A DNA stretch of 64,000 nt. It comes from DASQWP01 sp050697555. Lineage in GTDB: Bacteria > Actinomycetota > Thermoleophilia > Gaiellales > Gaiellaceae. The stretch is taken from assembly GCA_050697555.1 (NCBI GenBank), contig JBOHAD010000002.1:1-64000 (forward strand), written 5' to 3'. The position numbers were made by a program, and so were the translations under genes. The notes under the pieces were generated by a model. The model saw only the letters and a list, made by a program, of their open reading frames with translations, was not told the DNA's origin and did no database searches. Shown piece by piece: positions 33,383-41,558 of the stretch (the first letter of the stretch is position 1; every line of letters starts with the position of its first letter).

Positions 33383-34516
33383 CTAGCCTCTGGCCCCGAT
33401 GAGCCGGCGGCCGACGCCCCTCATCTCGAGTGCCCGCGCGACGTCCGTCACGGAGAGAATTCCGACGAGCCGCTCTCCGTCCAGGACGAGCGCGCGGTTG
33501 ACGTCGTTCTCGCCGAGCTCCGCGGCGGCGGCGATGAGCTCGTCCTCCTCCGCGACGACCGGCACCTCCTCGCGCGGGATCATGCAGTCGCCGACGGTGC
33601 GCGTATCCCATTCGCGCCGGGGCACCTCAGCCACGCGGCGGAAGGGGAGGAGGCCGACGGCGCGGCCGTTGTCGGTCACGGGGTAGGTCGTGTGGCGGCG
33701 CGTCCAGACGACGTCGTCCATGAACTCGCCCAGCGTGACGTCCGCCCGCGTGCTGACGGGATTGCGCACCATCAGGTCGCGCACGCGCAGACCGGCGAGC
33801 GCCTGCCGCGTGAGGAGGTAGCGATCCTCTGCGCCCGCGGCCATGAGCAGGAACCAGCCGATGAACGCCAGCCAGGCGCCGCTGAACGCGTTCAGGAAGA
33901 TGAGCAGGGCGATTCCGCCGCCGATGAAGAGGTAGCCCATGGACCGCCCGATCGCCGCCGCGATGCGGGTCGCCCAGGCGAACTCGCCGCGGAAGTGCCA
34001 GAGCGCTGAGCGCAGCACCCGGCCGCCGTCGAGAGGCAGGGCCGGCAGCAGGTTGAAGACGAGGAGCGTCAGGTTGATGTAGCCGAGCCAGAAGAGGACG
34101 CCGTCGACGCTCGGCGTCATGCGCAGGGCCCAGGCGAGGAGCGCGAAGAGGAGCCCGAGCACGAGCGAGACGAGCGGCCCCGCGACGGCGATGCGGAACT
34201 CGGCGCCCGCGGTCGGGAACATGCCCTTGAACTTCGCCACCCCGCCGAAGAGCCAGAGCGTGATGCCCTCGATCTCCATCCCCTCCCGTCGCGCCTCGAG
34301 CGCATGGCCGAGCTCGTGGAGGAGGAGCGAGACGAAGAAGAGGACCGCCGCGACGATCGCCATGGCGACGTACGTCCCGTCGGAGAGGCCGGGGTTCTGG
34401 TTCGGGAAGATGCCGGTCGCCAGCGTCCAGACGATCAGCGCGAAGACGACGAGCCAGCTCCAGTTGAGCCCGATGCGGATGCCGCCGATGCGGCCGAGGG
34501 TGAAGCTGTCCTGCAA
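33383..34516 (-). CDS. site-2 protease family zinc metalloprotease with CBS domains
   Basis: A 377-residue intramembrane protease of family M50. HELGHALEARREGM gives the zinc-binding HExxH inside a membrane segment, and LPALPLDGGRVLRSALWH gives the third ligand. About six hydrophobic segments cover residues 15-215. The C-terminus (about 240-370) has two CBS repeats (VRDLMVRNPVSTRADVTLGE; CMIPREEVPVVAEEDELI), likely binding a nucleotide to regulate cleavage. The start is TTG 34516. It would cut membrane-bound regulators; its substrate is unknown. Confidence 0.93.
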   Translation of the reverse strand: MQDSFTLGRIGGIRIGLNWSWLVVFALIVWTLATGIFPNQNPGLSDGTYVAMAIVAAVLFFVSLLLHELGHALEARREGMEIEGITLWLFGGVAKFKGMFPTAGAEFRIAVAGPLVSLVLGLLFALLAWALRMTPSVDGVLFWLGYINLTLLVFNLLPALPLDGGRVLRSALWHFRGEFAWATRIAAAIGRSMGYLFIGGGIALLIFLNAFSGAWLAFIGWFLLMAAGAEDRYLLTRQALAGLRVRDLMVRNPVSTRADVTLGEFMDDVVWTRRHTTYPVTDNGRAVGLLPFRRVAEVPRREWDTRTVGDCMIPREEVPVVAEEDELIAAAAELGENDVNRALVLDGERLVGILSVTDVARALEMRGVGRRLIGARG

Positions 34517-34522
34517 CGGCTT

Positions 34523-34699
34523 CTACCGGGCCTTGCGGGCCTTCTGGACGGCCGTGCCGATCCGTCGGGCCACGACCGGCCCGTGCGTGCGCACGCTTCG
34601 ACCGGCCGTCTCCCTGATCCGGCGGCGCTGCTCAGGCGGGATGCGCTTCCAGCCCCGCCGTGCTCGGTTGGCGACGAAGATCAGCTTCCACACGACCAT
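34523..34699 (-). CDS. small basic protein
   Basis: A 58-residue basic protein (MVVWKLIFVANRARRGWKRI, then IPPEQRRRIRETAGRSVRTH) ending 6 bases before the site-2 protease start and in the same orientation. ATG 34699 is preceded by a GGAGG-type site. No function can be inferred; the composition suggests nucleic-acid or membrane-surface contact. Confidence 0.6.
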   Translation of the reverse strand: MVVWKLIFVANRARRGWKRIPPEQRRRIRETAGRSVRTHGPVVARRIGTAVQKARKAR

Positions 34700-34795
34700 C
34701 CACCTCCTCTCTCTCCGCTCCGGGCGCTTTCGTAACGGTACGCGTCCGGCGTAGGTCTCGCAGGATCGCTCCCTCCCGAGGAGAACCCAGCCGCC

Positions 34796-35937
34796 GTGGC
34801 CCTCCTGGTTCTCGCGCGGCCCGGCGACGCAAGCGCGGAGACGCTGGCGCTCGCGCTCGTCCCGAACGGCTGACGTTCGGCGGGCCACGACCGCGAGCGG
34901 GGTCCTCACGCCGGCTCAGCCGGACGTGGGGATCGTGGTCGAGCGCAGGGCCGGTCCGGGCTGGGAGACGGTCGCGGAGACCGCCACCGACGCGGCGGGC
35001 GCCTTCTCCGCGACCTTCGAGCCGCGGGCGGGAGGCAGGGTCCGCGCGCGAATCGCCGACGCAGGTGCGATCAGCTCCGAGGTCCGCCTCAGCGTCCTTC
35101 CCAGCATTGCGGTCAGGAGGAGCGGGGGCCGCGCGTTCCTCGGCGCGCCGCTCCGCGTGCAGATCCGTCCGGTCACCTACCGAGGCCGGGTCACCGTCTT
35201 CTCGCTGCGGGGCGGGCCGCGTGGTCGGGCGCGCGAGCGGACGTGTCCGGGACGGACGCCTGCGCGTGGTCGCGCCCACGCCCGGGATCGGGAGCTTTCG
35301 CGTGAGACTGGCTTTCCGGCAGCGTTCGGCCTCGAGCCGCGCATAGTGAAGTCACGCGTGCGGGCGACGGCGCGACGCCTCTCGGTCGGGTCGCACGGCC
35401 CCGACGTGCGCGCGCTTCACCGCAGGCTCGCCGAGCTACGGGTGCACGTCCCGGGGCTCTCACGCCGCTACTCCTGGGCGACGTTCGACGCGGTGCTTGC
35501 CTTCCAGAAGGCGGTCGGCCTCTCGCGCACGGGCGTCGTCTCGGCCGCGACCTGGCGGGCGCTGGGCCGCCGCCGCGGCTTCGGCCCTCGCTACGGCAAG
35601 CCGAAGCTCCACATCGAGGTCGGCAAGACCCGGCAGATCCTCATGGTCGTCCGGCGGGGGCGCGTGACGGCCGTGCTGCCCGTGTCGACGGGCGCCACCG
35701 GGAACACGCCTGAGGGCGCCTTCCGCATACCTCTGGAAGGCGCCGGCGACGAGCACCTGGCTGGGGCCCGGGATCCTCTATCGCACGATGACCTTTCACG
35801 GGAACTTCGCCATCCACGGCTGGGCCGACGTACCGCGCTACCCGGCGAGCCACGGGTGCGTGCGCGTTCCCATCTGGGCCGCCGACTGGCTCTACGACCG
35901 CTCGCCGGTCGGAGAGCGCGTGTACGTCTACGGCTGA
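34796..35937 (+). pseudogene. L,D-transpeptidase with peptidoglycan-binding domain, several frameshifts
   Basis: The coding signal changes frame at least three times (near 34873, in 35200-35340, and near 35730). Joined together it makes an exported protein: a signal-like start, an Ig-like domain (ERRAGPGWETVAETATDAAG), a peptidoglycan-binding domain (GPDVRALHRRLAELRV; FQKAVGLSRTGVV), and an L,D-transpeptidase (YkuD) domain with STGATGNTPEGAF and the catalytic SHGCVRVP in the last frame. All catalytic residues are present, so this may be assembly error instead of decay. The enzyme would crosslink peptidoglycan. Confidence 0.75.
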
Positions 35938-35964
35938 GCAGCCGTGCGGGTATAAAGGTCGGAG

Positions 35965-36702
35965 GTGGCTGACCGCGTGGGGGAAAGGCTCGCGCTCGAG
36001 CAGGCTGTCGAGGCGGTGCCGGGCACGGACCTCGCCGCGTCGCTCGACGACGTCGCGGCGGCGCTCCCGGTGGCTGTCTCGGTCGAGGCCGTGACGATCC
36101 GCCTCCGCGACACGGAGACAGAACGGCTGCATCTGCTCGCGGCAGCCGGGATGCCCTCGCGCGACGTGCGCCGGCTGAGCCTGGAGCCGCTCACGATCGC
36201 GCACGCGCGTACGCTCCTCGCCGTCGGCGCGGAGCACTCGCTCGCGCGCAAGGTCGGCCTCGTCTGGCTGCACGGCCGGTGGCTGGCGGACGAGGGCGAT
36301 CCGCTTGGACTCGTGCTCGTCGGCTCACGAACCCGTCGCCGGGCGGACGACGACGATCTCGCGCTGATCGCGGCGACGGCGGCGCTCCTCGCCGAGCGGC
36401 TCGCCCACGTCGATCGCTCACCGGCGGCTCTGCACGCGGCGTCGCTCTCGCTCGTCCGTCGTCTCGTCCTCGAGACGCCGCCCAGCCTGGACGGCCGCCT
36501 GGCCGCGCTGCGGCCGCGGGAGCAGACGATCCTCGAGCTCTACGCGGACGGCCTCTCGGCCCGCGAGATCGCCGAGCTGCTCGTCATCTCGCCGCATACG
36601 GTGCGGACGCACCTCAAGCTCGCCTTCAAGCGGCTCGACATCCACTCCCGCGATGATGCGACGGAGATCGTCCGCCGCGACCAGCTGCTGACACTGCTCT
36701 GA
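35965..36702 (+). CDS. LuxR-type transcriptional regulator with GAF-like sensor
   Basis: A 245-residue regulator. The N-terminal 150 residues look like a GAF domain (VEAVTIRLRDTETERLHLLA); the C-terminus (about 180-245) is a LuxR-type HTH, LRPREQTILELYADGLSARE, then ISPHTVRTHLKLAFKRLDIH. GTG 35965 is preceded by GGAGG, and TATAAA lies 19 bases before it. It is convergent with the SOD gene. Confidence 0.85.
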   Translation: MADRVGERLALEQAVEAVPGTDLAASLDDVAAALPVAVSVEAVTIRLRDTETERLHLLAAAGMPSRDVRRLSLEPLTIAHARTLLAVGAEHSLARKVGLVWLHGRWLADEGDPLGLVLVGSRTRRRADDDDLALIAATAALLAERLAHVDRSPAALHAASLSLVRRLVLETPPSLDGRLAALRPREQTILELYADGLSAREIAELLVISPHTVRTHLKLAFKRLDIHSRDDATEIVRRDQLLTLL

Positions 36703-36703
36703 G

Positions 36704-37306
36704 CTACGAGCCCGAGTAGCCCTCCGCGACCTTCGCCCACTCGACGACGTTCCACCAGGCGTCGATGTAGTCCGGGCGTCGATTCTGGTACTTGAGGTAG
36801 TAGGCGTGCTCCCAGACGTCGACGCCGAGGAGCGGCGTCTTTCCCTGCGAGATCGGGTTGTCCTGGTTCGGCGTCGAGACGACCGCGAGACCGCCGCCCT
36901 CCTCGACCAGCCACGCCCAGCCGGAGCCGAACTGGTTCACGCCGGCGTCCTTGAGCTGGGCCTTGAAGTCCTCGAAGGAGCCGAAGCCCGACTGGATCGC
37001 CTCCGCGAGCGCGCCCTCGGGATCGCCGCCGCCGCCCGCGCTCATCCACTCCCAGAAGAGGGAGTGGTTGTAGTGGCCGCCGCCATTGTTCCGAACCGGG
37101 GTGCGCTTGTCGTCCGGGATCCGGTCGAGGTTTCGGAGTACCTCCTCGATCGGCTTGTCCGCCCACTCGGTGCCTTCGAGCGCGGCGTTGACCTTGTCCA
37201 CGTAGGCCTGGTGGTGCTTGTCGTGGTGGACCCGCATCGTCTGCTCGTCGATGTGCGGCTCGAGCGCGCCGTAGTCGTAGGGAAGTGCCGGAACCTCGTA
37301 CGCCAT
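36704..37306 (-). CDS. sodA: superoxide dismutase, Mn/Fe type
   Basis: A 200-residue enzyme converting superoxide to peroxide and oxygen. The metal ligands are in HHDKHHQAYVDK, NNGGGHYNHSLFW and GVDVWEHAYYLKYQNRRPDY. The NQDNP motif in the C-terminal domain provides the Gln found in Mn-preferring members, but the metal cannot be proven from sequence, so the symbol is tentative. A good ribosome binding site (AGGAGG) precedes the ATG. Confidence 0.93.
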   Translation of the reverse strand: MAYEVPALPYDYGALEPHIDEQTMRVHHDKHHQAYVDKVNAALEGTEWADKPIEEVLRNLDRIPDDKRTPVRNNGGGHYNHSLFWEWMSAGGGGDPEGALAEAIQSGFGSFEDFKAQLKDAGVNQFGSGWAWLVEEGGGLAVVSTPNQDNPISQGKTPLLGVDVWEHAYYLKYQNRRPDYIDAWWNVVEWAKVAEGYSGS

Positions 37307-37458
37307 TGCGGTGCCTCCTTCGCGTCGTGTCGATCTGCCCGGAATCTACAGTGGCCTCGATTCGTCCCGCCGACGATTGCCCCGGTGGGGCATCTCCGCG
37401 ACGATTTGCGCCCGTAGCTGCTGGAGATCAAGGCCCCGAGTTCCTTACCTGGTCGCGC

Positions 37459-38592
37459 TTGCCCGGGGAGCCAGGGGCATCATCCGTTCTCAGCCGCCGG
37501 GCCCTGAACCGGGCGACCCTCGAGCGGCAGCTGCTGCTCCGTCGCTCGGAGCTGTCGGCCCTCGACGTCGTCGAGCACCTCGTCGGCATGCAGGCCCAGG
37601 TGCCCCTGAATCCGTACACGGCGCTGTGGTCGCGGCTCCAGCGGTTCCGGCCCGACGAGCTCGCGCAGCTGCTCCTGGACCGCAAGGTCGTTCGGATCGT
37701 CGTCATGCGGGGGACGCTGCACCTCGTCACCGCCGGCGACTGCCTGGTGCTGCGGCCGCTCGCACAGCCCGTGCTCGACCGCGAGCTCACCCGCCATCCG
37801 CAGTACGGGCCCGCGCTCCTCGGGGTCGAACTCGACCCGGTCCTGGCCTTCGCCCGGGCGCTGCTCGCCGAGCGGCCACGCACCGGCGCTGAGCTGCGCG
37901 CCGCCATGGAGGAGCGGTTCCCGGAGTACGACGGAGCAGCACTGGCGTACGCCTGTCGCAACCTGTTGGCCTTCGTCCAGGTCCCGCCGCGGGGCGTGTG
38001 GGGCCGCACCGCCCAGGTCGCCTCCACGACCGCCGAATCGTGGCTGGGCCGGCCGCTGGCGACCAACCCGTCGATCGACGACGTCGTTCTCCGCTACCTC
38101 GCCGCCTTCGGTCCGGCGACGGTGGCCGACGTGGCCACCTGGTCGCGCCTGACGGGGCTGCGGGAGGTCGTCGACCGGCTCCGGCCCCTGCTACGGACGT
38201 TTCGGGACGAGCGCGGCCGCGAGCTGGTCGACCTCCCCAACGCGCCCCGGCCCGACCCCGACACGCCGGCCCCGCCTCGCTTCCTGCCCGAGTTCGACAA
38301 CGTGCTGCTCTCGCACGCCGACCGCAGCCGTTTCGTCTCGGAGGAGCAGCGCGCGCGCCTCCCCGCCACCGTCGGGCCGGTTCACGGTTCCGTGCTCAAC
38401 GACGGGTTCCTCTGCGGCACCTGGCGGCTCGAACGCGACGGCGACCCCGGGAGCGCCACGCTGGTGGTCAGCCACCTGGAGCGCCTGACCAAGCGGGCCA
38501 CGGCCGCGCTCGCGGCCGAGGGCCGCCGACTTCTTGGCTTCGTGGCCGCCGACGCCGACGCCCACGACGTCCGCTTCGTCGCCGTCGACTGA
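37459..38592 (+). CDS. AlkZ-like winged-helix DNA glycosylase
   Basis: A 377-residue protein of the HTH_42 (AlkZ/YcaQ) family, which unhooks interstrand crosslinks or bulky alkyl adducts. The catalytic Q-x-Q motif is seen in HLVGMQAQVPLNPYTALWSR, followed by VVMRGTLHLVTAGD and the later FLPEFDNVLLSHADRSR and VLNDGFLCGTWR motifs. TTG 37459 is taken as start; the frame opens earlier without protein-like content. The exact lesion is unknown. Confidence 0.85.
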   Translation: MPGEPGASSVLSRRALNRATLERQLLLRRSELSALDVVEHLVGMQAQVPLNPYTALWSRLQRFRPDELAQLLLDRKVVRIVVMRGTLHLVTAGDCLVLRPLAQPVLDRELTRHPQYGPALLGVELDPVLAFARALLAERPRTGAELRAAMEERFPEYDGAALAYACRNLLAFVQVPPRGVWGRTAQVASTTAESWLGRPLATNPSIDDVVLRYLAAFGPATVADVATWSRLTGLREVVDRLRPLLRTFRDERGRELVDLPNAPRPDPDTPAPPRFLPEFDNVLLSHADRSRFVSEEQRARLPATVGPVHGSVLNDGFLCGTWRLERDGDPGSATLVVSHLERLTKRATAALAAEGRRLLGFVAADADAHDVRFVAVD

Positions 38593-38616
38593 CTTCCCGC
38601 GTTGGGCGGGGAGCGT

Positions 38617-39096
38617 CTAGGTGCCCGGCTGGGCCGGCGGGCTGCCCGGGAGGTGGAGGAGGTTCTCGACCGCGCGGACGCCCTTCACGTTGCGGACTCG
38701 GGCCTCGAGCTCCGCGACCAGCTCCGGTCGGTCGACCTGACCCCGCAAGAAGACGACGCCTTCCTCGGCGTTGATGTTGATCTGGCCCTTGGGGACGTCA
38801 CGGTCGCGGAAGAGGATGCTCTCGACTTTGTGCGCGAGCGTCACGTCGTCGGGGTCCTCCCTGCTGTGCGGTAGCGCGCGGGCGACGCGTCTCGCACGGC
38901 CAAGGGTCTCGGCGGACGCGTGGCGCGCGAAGCGGCGGGCCCGGTTCTCGCCACGGCGGGCGAGCTTGAGCCCGCGGTCGCGCGTGGTGTGCCGGCGCCG
39001 CCTCCCGCTCGAGGGATCGAGGAAGTGCGCGAGGGCCGCTCCGACAGCCGCCGAGGCGGCGAGGAGGAGGGTCAGTGGGCGCGCGGAGGGACGCAT
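38617..39096 (-). CDS. BON domain protein with N-terminal membrane segment
   Basis: A 159-residue protein. One hydrophobic segment (LTLLLAASAAVGAALAHFLD) is followed by a very basic region and a BON domain (about 83-150: VESILFRDRDVPKGQININA, then EEGVVFLRGQVDRPELVAEL and VKGVRAVENLL). BON domains contact phospholipid or envelope surfaces. The basic stretch with GRRRRH after the helix suggests it stays on the cytoplasmic side. Confidence 0.85.
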   Translation of the reverse strand: MRPSARPLTLLLAASAAVGAALAHFLDPSSGRRRRHTTRDRGLKLARRGENRARRFARHASAETLGRARRVARALPHSREDPDDVTLAHKVESILFRDRDVPKGQININAEEGVVFLRGQVDRPELVAELEARVRNVKGVRAVENLLHLPGSPPAQPGT

Positions 39097-39149
39097 GCGG
39101 CGGATGCCGCGACCCTACCATCCGTCGGGGCCGAGTCAATGGGCGCCTG

Positions 39150-39662
39150 TCAGGCCGTGCGCCTGCGCGCCGCGGGGCCCTCGAGGAGCTTGAAGCGGCC
39201 CTCCAGGGCGAGCAGCTTGCGGTCCTTGAGGCGCTTGGTGATGAGCTCGCAGAGGCGCTCGCGCGCGGCGGCCGTCTCCCTGCTGGCCTGCTCCTCTTCC
39301 CGGTGTCGCAGATAGGCGTTCGCGAGGAAGCCGATCTGGATGACGTCGCCGCGCGCGGCGCGAATCGCCTTCTTCGCCTCGTCGAGTGTGAGGGAGACCT
39401 CTGCCGGCAGCTCCACGGGAAGGTCCGGCGCTACCTCTTCGCCAGGTGCATAGGGGCGCGCGTACTCACTCGCAGGGTGCCTGGGACGCGGTCCCGCGGG
39501 CGCCGTCTGCTCGTCCTCGGGCGCCGTCTGCGCGTCCTCGGGCGCCGCCGGAGGGACCGGCGGCCGGGTCGGCTCAGACTCCTCCGTTGTCGGTTCTTCG
39601 GTTGCCGGTACTTCGCCCGCATTCTCGACGCGCCGGCGCCACGGCCACAGTCGCAGCTTCAT
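39150..39662 (-). CDS. protein of unknown function with charged N-terminus
   Basis: A 170-residue soluble protein. Residues 15-80 are a Pro/Glu/Thr-rich disordered region with short repeats (APEDAQT, APEDEQT); residues 85-165 are a helical domain (LTLDEAKKAIRAARGDVIQI, then LANAYLRHREEEQASRE). No family recognised. ATG start at 39662. Confidence 0.7.
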   Translation of the reverse strand: MKLRLWPWRRRVENAGEVPATEEPTTEESEPTRPPVPPAAPEDAQTAPEDEQTAPAGPRPRHPASEYARPYAPGEEVAPDLPVELPAEVSLTLDEAKKAIRAARGDVIQIGFLANAYLRHREEEQASRETAAARERLCELITKRLKDRKLLALEGRFKLLEGPAARRRTA

Positions 39663-39782
39663 GCGCTCCTTCTACCGCAGGTGCACGATCTCCGTCGCGG
39701 GTCGGGTGATCGAGTTTAGGGCCCCGGCGTCTCGAGGCCGAGTAGAGAACCTCGAGTCTGCCAGACCGGCGCCGTTGCGCGT

Positions 39783-40133
39783 TCAGTCTCCGCGCTCTTC
39801 CTTGGCGTCGAGCACCTCGGCGAGCATGAACGGGGTCCCGTCGGGGTCGTAGAAGGTAGAGGGCTTGACCTGACCTTCGATCTCGTGGGTGTCGCCGTCG
39901 AACTTCACGCCTCGCGACTCCATGTGCAGGCGGGCGGCGTCGATGTCGGAGACGCCGAAGGTGGGCGTCGTCCCGCCCGGCTTGACCTCCTCGACTTGGC
40001 CGAGTCCGAGGCTGAGCCCCTCGACGCTCGTCGCCAGCTCGCACCAGCCGTAGTCGTCCATCAGGTAGGTCGGCTCGAACCCGAGCATCTCGCCCCACCA
40101 GTCGATCGAGCGGTGGAGGTCGGAGACGTTCAC
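39783..40133 (-). CDS. glyoxalase/VOC family protein
   Basis: A 116-residue VOC protein (VNVSDLHRSIDWWGEMLGFE; TPTFGVSDIDAARLHMESRG; STFYDPDGTPFMLAEVLD). The open frame runs further upstream across the divergent regulator start; GTG 40133 keeps the fold nearly complete and leaves 4 bases between the two starts. Divergent pairing suggests the HxlR-type regulator controls it. Confidence 0.8.
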   Translation of the reverse strand: MNVSDLHRSIDWWGEMLGFEPTYLMDDYGWCELATSVEGLSLGLGQVEEVKPGGTTPTFGVSDIDAARLHMESRGVKFDGDTHEIEGQVKPSTFYDPDGTPFMLAEVLDAKEERGD

Positions 40134-40137
40134 GGAG

Positions 40138-40692
40138 ATGACGACGTTCCGGGTGCGCTCGAACGGCAGCGCCCTGCTCGTCGCATCACTGTTGGGCGCG
40201 CCCGTGCTGGCCGAGCTGGATCGTTCGAGGGGAAGCCGCTTCGTCACCCTCTCGAGCCGGCTCGCGCTGAGCCGGGAGTCGCTGCGCCGCACCCTGACGG
40301 CGCTGATCGACGCCGGACTGGTCATGAAGAACCCAGGCTACGGCCACCCACTCCGGCCGGAGTACATCCTGACCGAGCGCGGGCGCGCCCTCGCGCCCGC
40401 CTGCGCGCGTTTGCTCGCAGCGCTCGCGCGGCTGGGCGCGAACGAGGTCGGCCTCAAGAAGTGGTCGATGCCGGCCGTGCTCGCGCTTGCCGCCGGGGAG
40501 TGCCGCTTCTCCGAGTTGCGCAAGCGGCTCCCCGAGGTCACGCCGCGAGCGCTAACACTCGCGCTCAAGGACCTCGACGCCGTCGGCCTCGTCGAGCGCC
40601 AGGTGACCGGCGACTACCCGCCCGCCACGATCTACCGGCTCAGACGCAGCGCGGAACCGCTGGCCCGCATCCTCTCCGGGCTCGCCGCCTAG
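40138..40692 (+). CDS. HxlR-like winged-helix transcriptional regulator, two domains
   Basis: A 184-residue regulator with two helix-turn-helix units: an N-terminal one (FVTLSSRLALSRESLRRTLT, then ALIDAGLVMKNPGYGHPLRP, which resembles MarR/HxlR wings) and a second clear HxlR-type unit (CRFSELRKRLPEVTPRALTL, then LALKDLDAVGLVERQV). Duplicated HxlR/HTH layouts are known. It starts 4 bases from the divergent VOC gene. Confidence 0.8.
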   Translation: MTTFRVRSNGSALLVASLLGAPVLAELDRSRGSRFVTLSSRLALSRESLRRTLTALIDAGLVMKNPGYGHPLRPEYILTERGRALAPACARLLAALARLGANEVGLKKWSMPAVLALAAGECRFSELRKRLPEVTPRALTLALKDLDAVGLVERQVTGDYPPATIYRLRRSAEPLARILSGLAA

Positions 40693-40759
40693 AACCCGCG
40701 CCAGAGCCCGGGAGCGTCGCTAACACGCATGAAGAGCGGGATTCCAGATGACTAGAGAG

Positions 40760-40805
40760 GATGGCCCCGGGAGGAGTCGAAGCTGGGCACGCGGATTCGA
40801 AGCCC
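40760..40805 (-). repeat. left direct repeat of the trypsin island (tRNA-Arg(TCG)-derived)
   Basis: Forty-six bases matching 46044-46089 at 42 positions. On the minus strand it is a tRNA 3' half: acceptor strand, T arm (damaged here: the stem no longer pairs) and an anticodon arm with loop CTTCGAA (anticodon TCG). The mismatches fall mainly in the T stem. It is a candidate attachment site. Confidence 0.75.
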
Positions 40806-40853
40806 GAGGACCGAAACCCGATTTGCAGGGGGAAACTGCTCGATGTGAAGGCG

Positions 40854-40873
40854 GCGCGCCAGTGTGCGCGCCA
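40854..40873. repeat. GCGCGCCAGT-type repeat near the left island boundary
   Basis: GCGCGCCAGTGTGCGCGCCA, 48 bases inside the left direct repeat. Related to the tracts at 16263 and 33063, which also lie beside tRNA-Arg sequences. From here to 41225 (about 350 bases) no convincing gene is present. Confidence 0.5.
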
Positions 40874-41225
40874 TTCCCGCGTAGGGCGCTGAGTGACGCA
40901 ATCACTGCGGCCCGATGTCCTCGTCACTATCTACGGGCTCGACCAGCCGCAGGTCGCCTCTCCGCCGACTGGTCGACCTCAGCGGCTCCCGTTCCGCGCA
41001 CCACGAGATTGCCGCGGTTTTCGAGACCGGACTGAAAGGGCCGATTTGCAGCGGGTTATGACCTGGTTCGCCAGTAAGTTCTAGCACGCAGCTCCTCGAA
41101 CGCATGGAGATAAGTCGAGTGCGACACTCGACGCCAAGCGCGGGCGGAGGCGGGCGAGTCCTCGGCTCTTGAAACCAAGGCTGTAGTCGCTTACCTTGAC
41201 AGCTGTAGTCAGCAGAGGACGGACG

Positions 41226-41558
41226 TTGGACCGCAGTCCCAACGCGCTTGTGAAGGTCGATCTCGGCGGGAACCGTTTCGTCGCCGTCGAGGCGCACAAC
41301 GTCAGCCCGGAGAGGCCGGTCGGGATCCGAGACGTTCTCCCGTTCGAGGGACTCTCGGACTCCATCGAAGCGATCGCAGAGCGCATGACGGCGGCCTTCG
41401 ATCGCGTGAAACCCGACCGGGCTGCAGTCGAGTTCGGCGTCGACGTCGGCGTGGAGTCCGGCGGGCTGACTGCGCTGATCGTGAAGGGGACCGGCACCGC
41501 CACGATCAAGGTGACGCTGGAGTGGCAGAACAGCAAGGCGACCGAGGATGAAGGATGA
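41226..41558 (+). CDS. Trypsin-co-occurring domain 1 (Trypco1) protein
   Basis: A 110-residue protein matching the Trypco1 pattern: ALVKVDLGGNRFVAVEA at the start, DSIEAIAERMTAAFDRVKPD in the middle helix, then AAVEFGVDVGVESGGLTALI and ATIKVTLEW. Family members occur beside trypsin-like proteases in bacterial conflict systems. TTG 41226 is chosen because AGAGGA lies 8 bases upstream; an upstream TTG is also in frame. Its stop overlaps the protease start (ATGA), so the two are co-translated. It may regulate or present the protease (inference). Confidence 0.8.
   Translation: MDRSPNALVKVDLGGNRFVAVEAHNVSPERPVGIRDVLPFEGLSDSIEAIAERMTAAFDRVKPDRAAVEFGVDVGVESGGLTALIVKGTGTATIKVTLEWQNSKATEDEG

Noticed and set aside
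41005..41040. tRNA-Ser(CGA)-like anticodon arm near 41.02 kb
   Set aside because: Only a short stem-loop resemblance (CTCGAAA loop) with no T arm or acceptor end.
40902..41297. A 131-codon minus-strand frame near the island's left end
   Set aside because: It crosses the tRNA-derived and GC-repeat DNA and the start of the Trypco1 gene, with no protein-like features.
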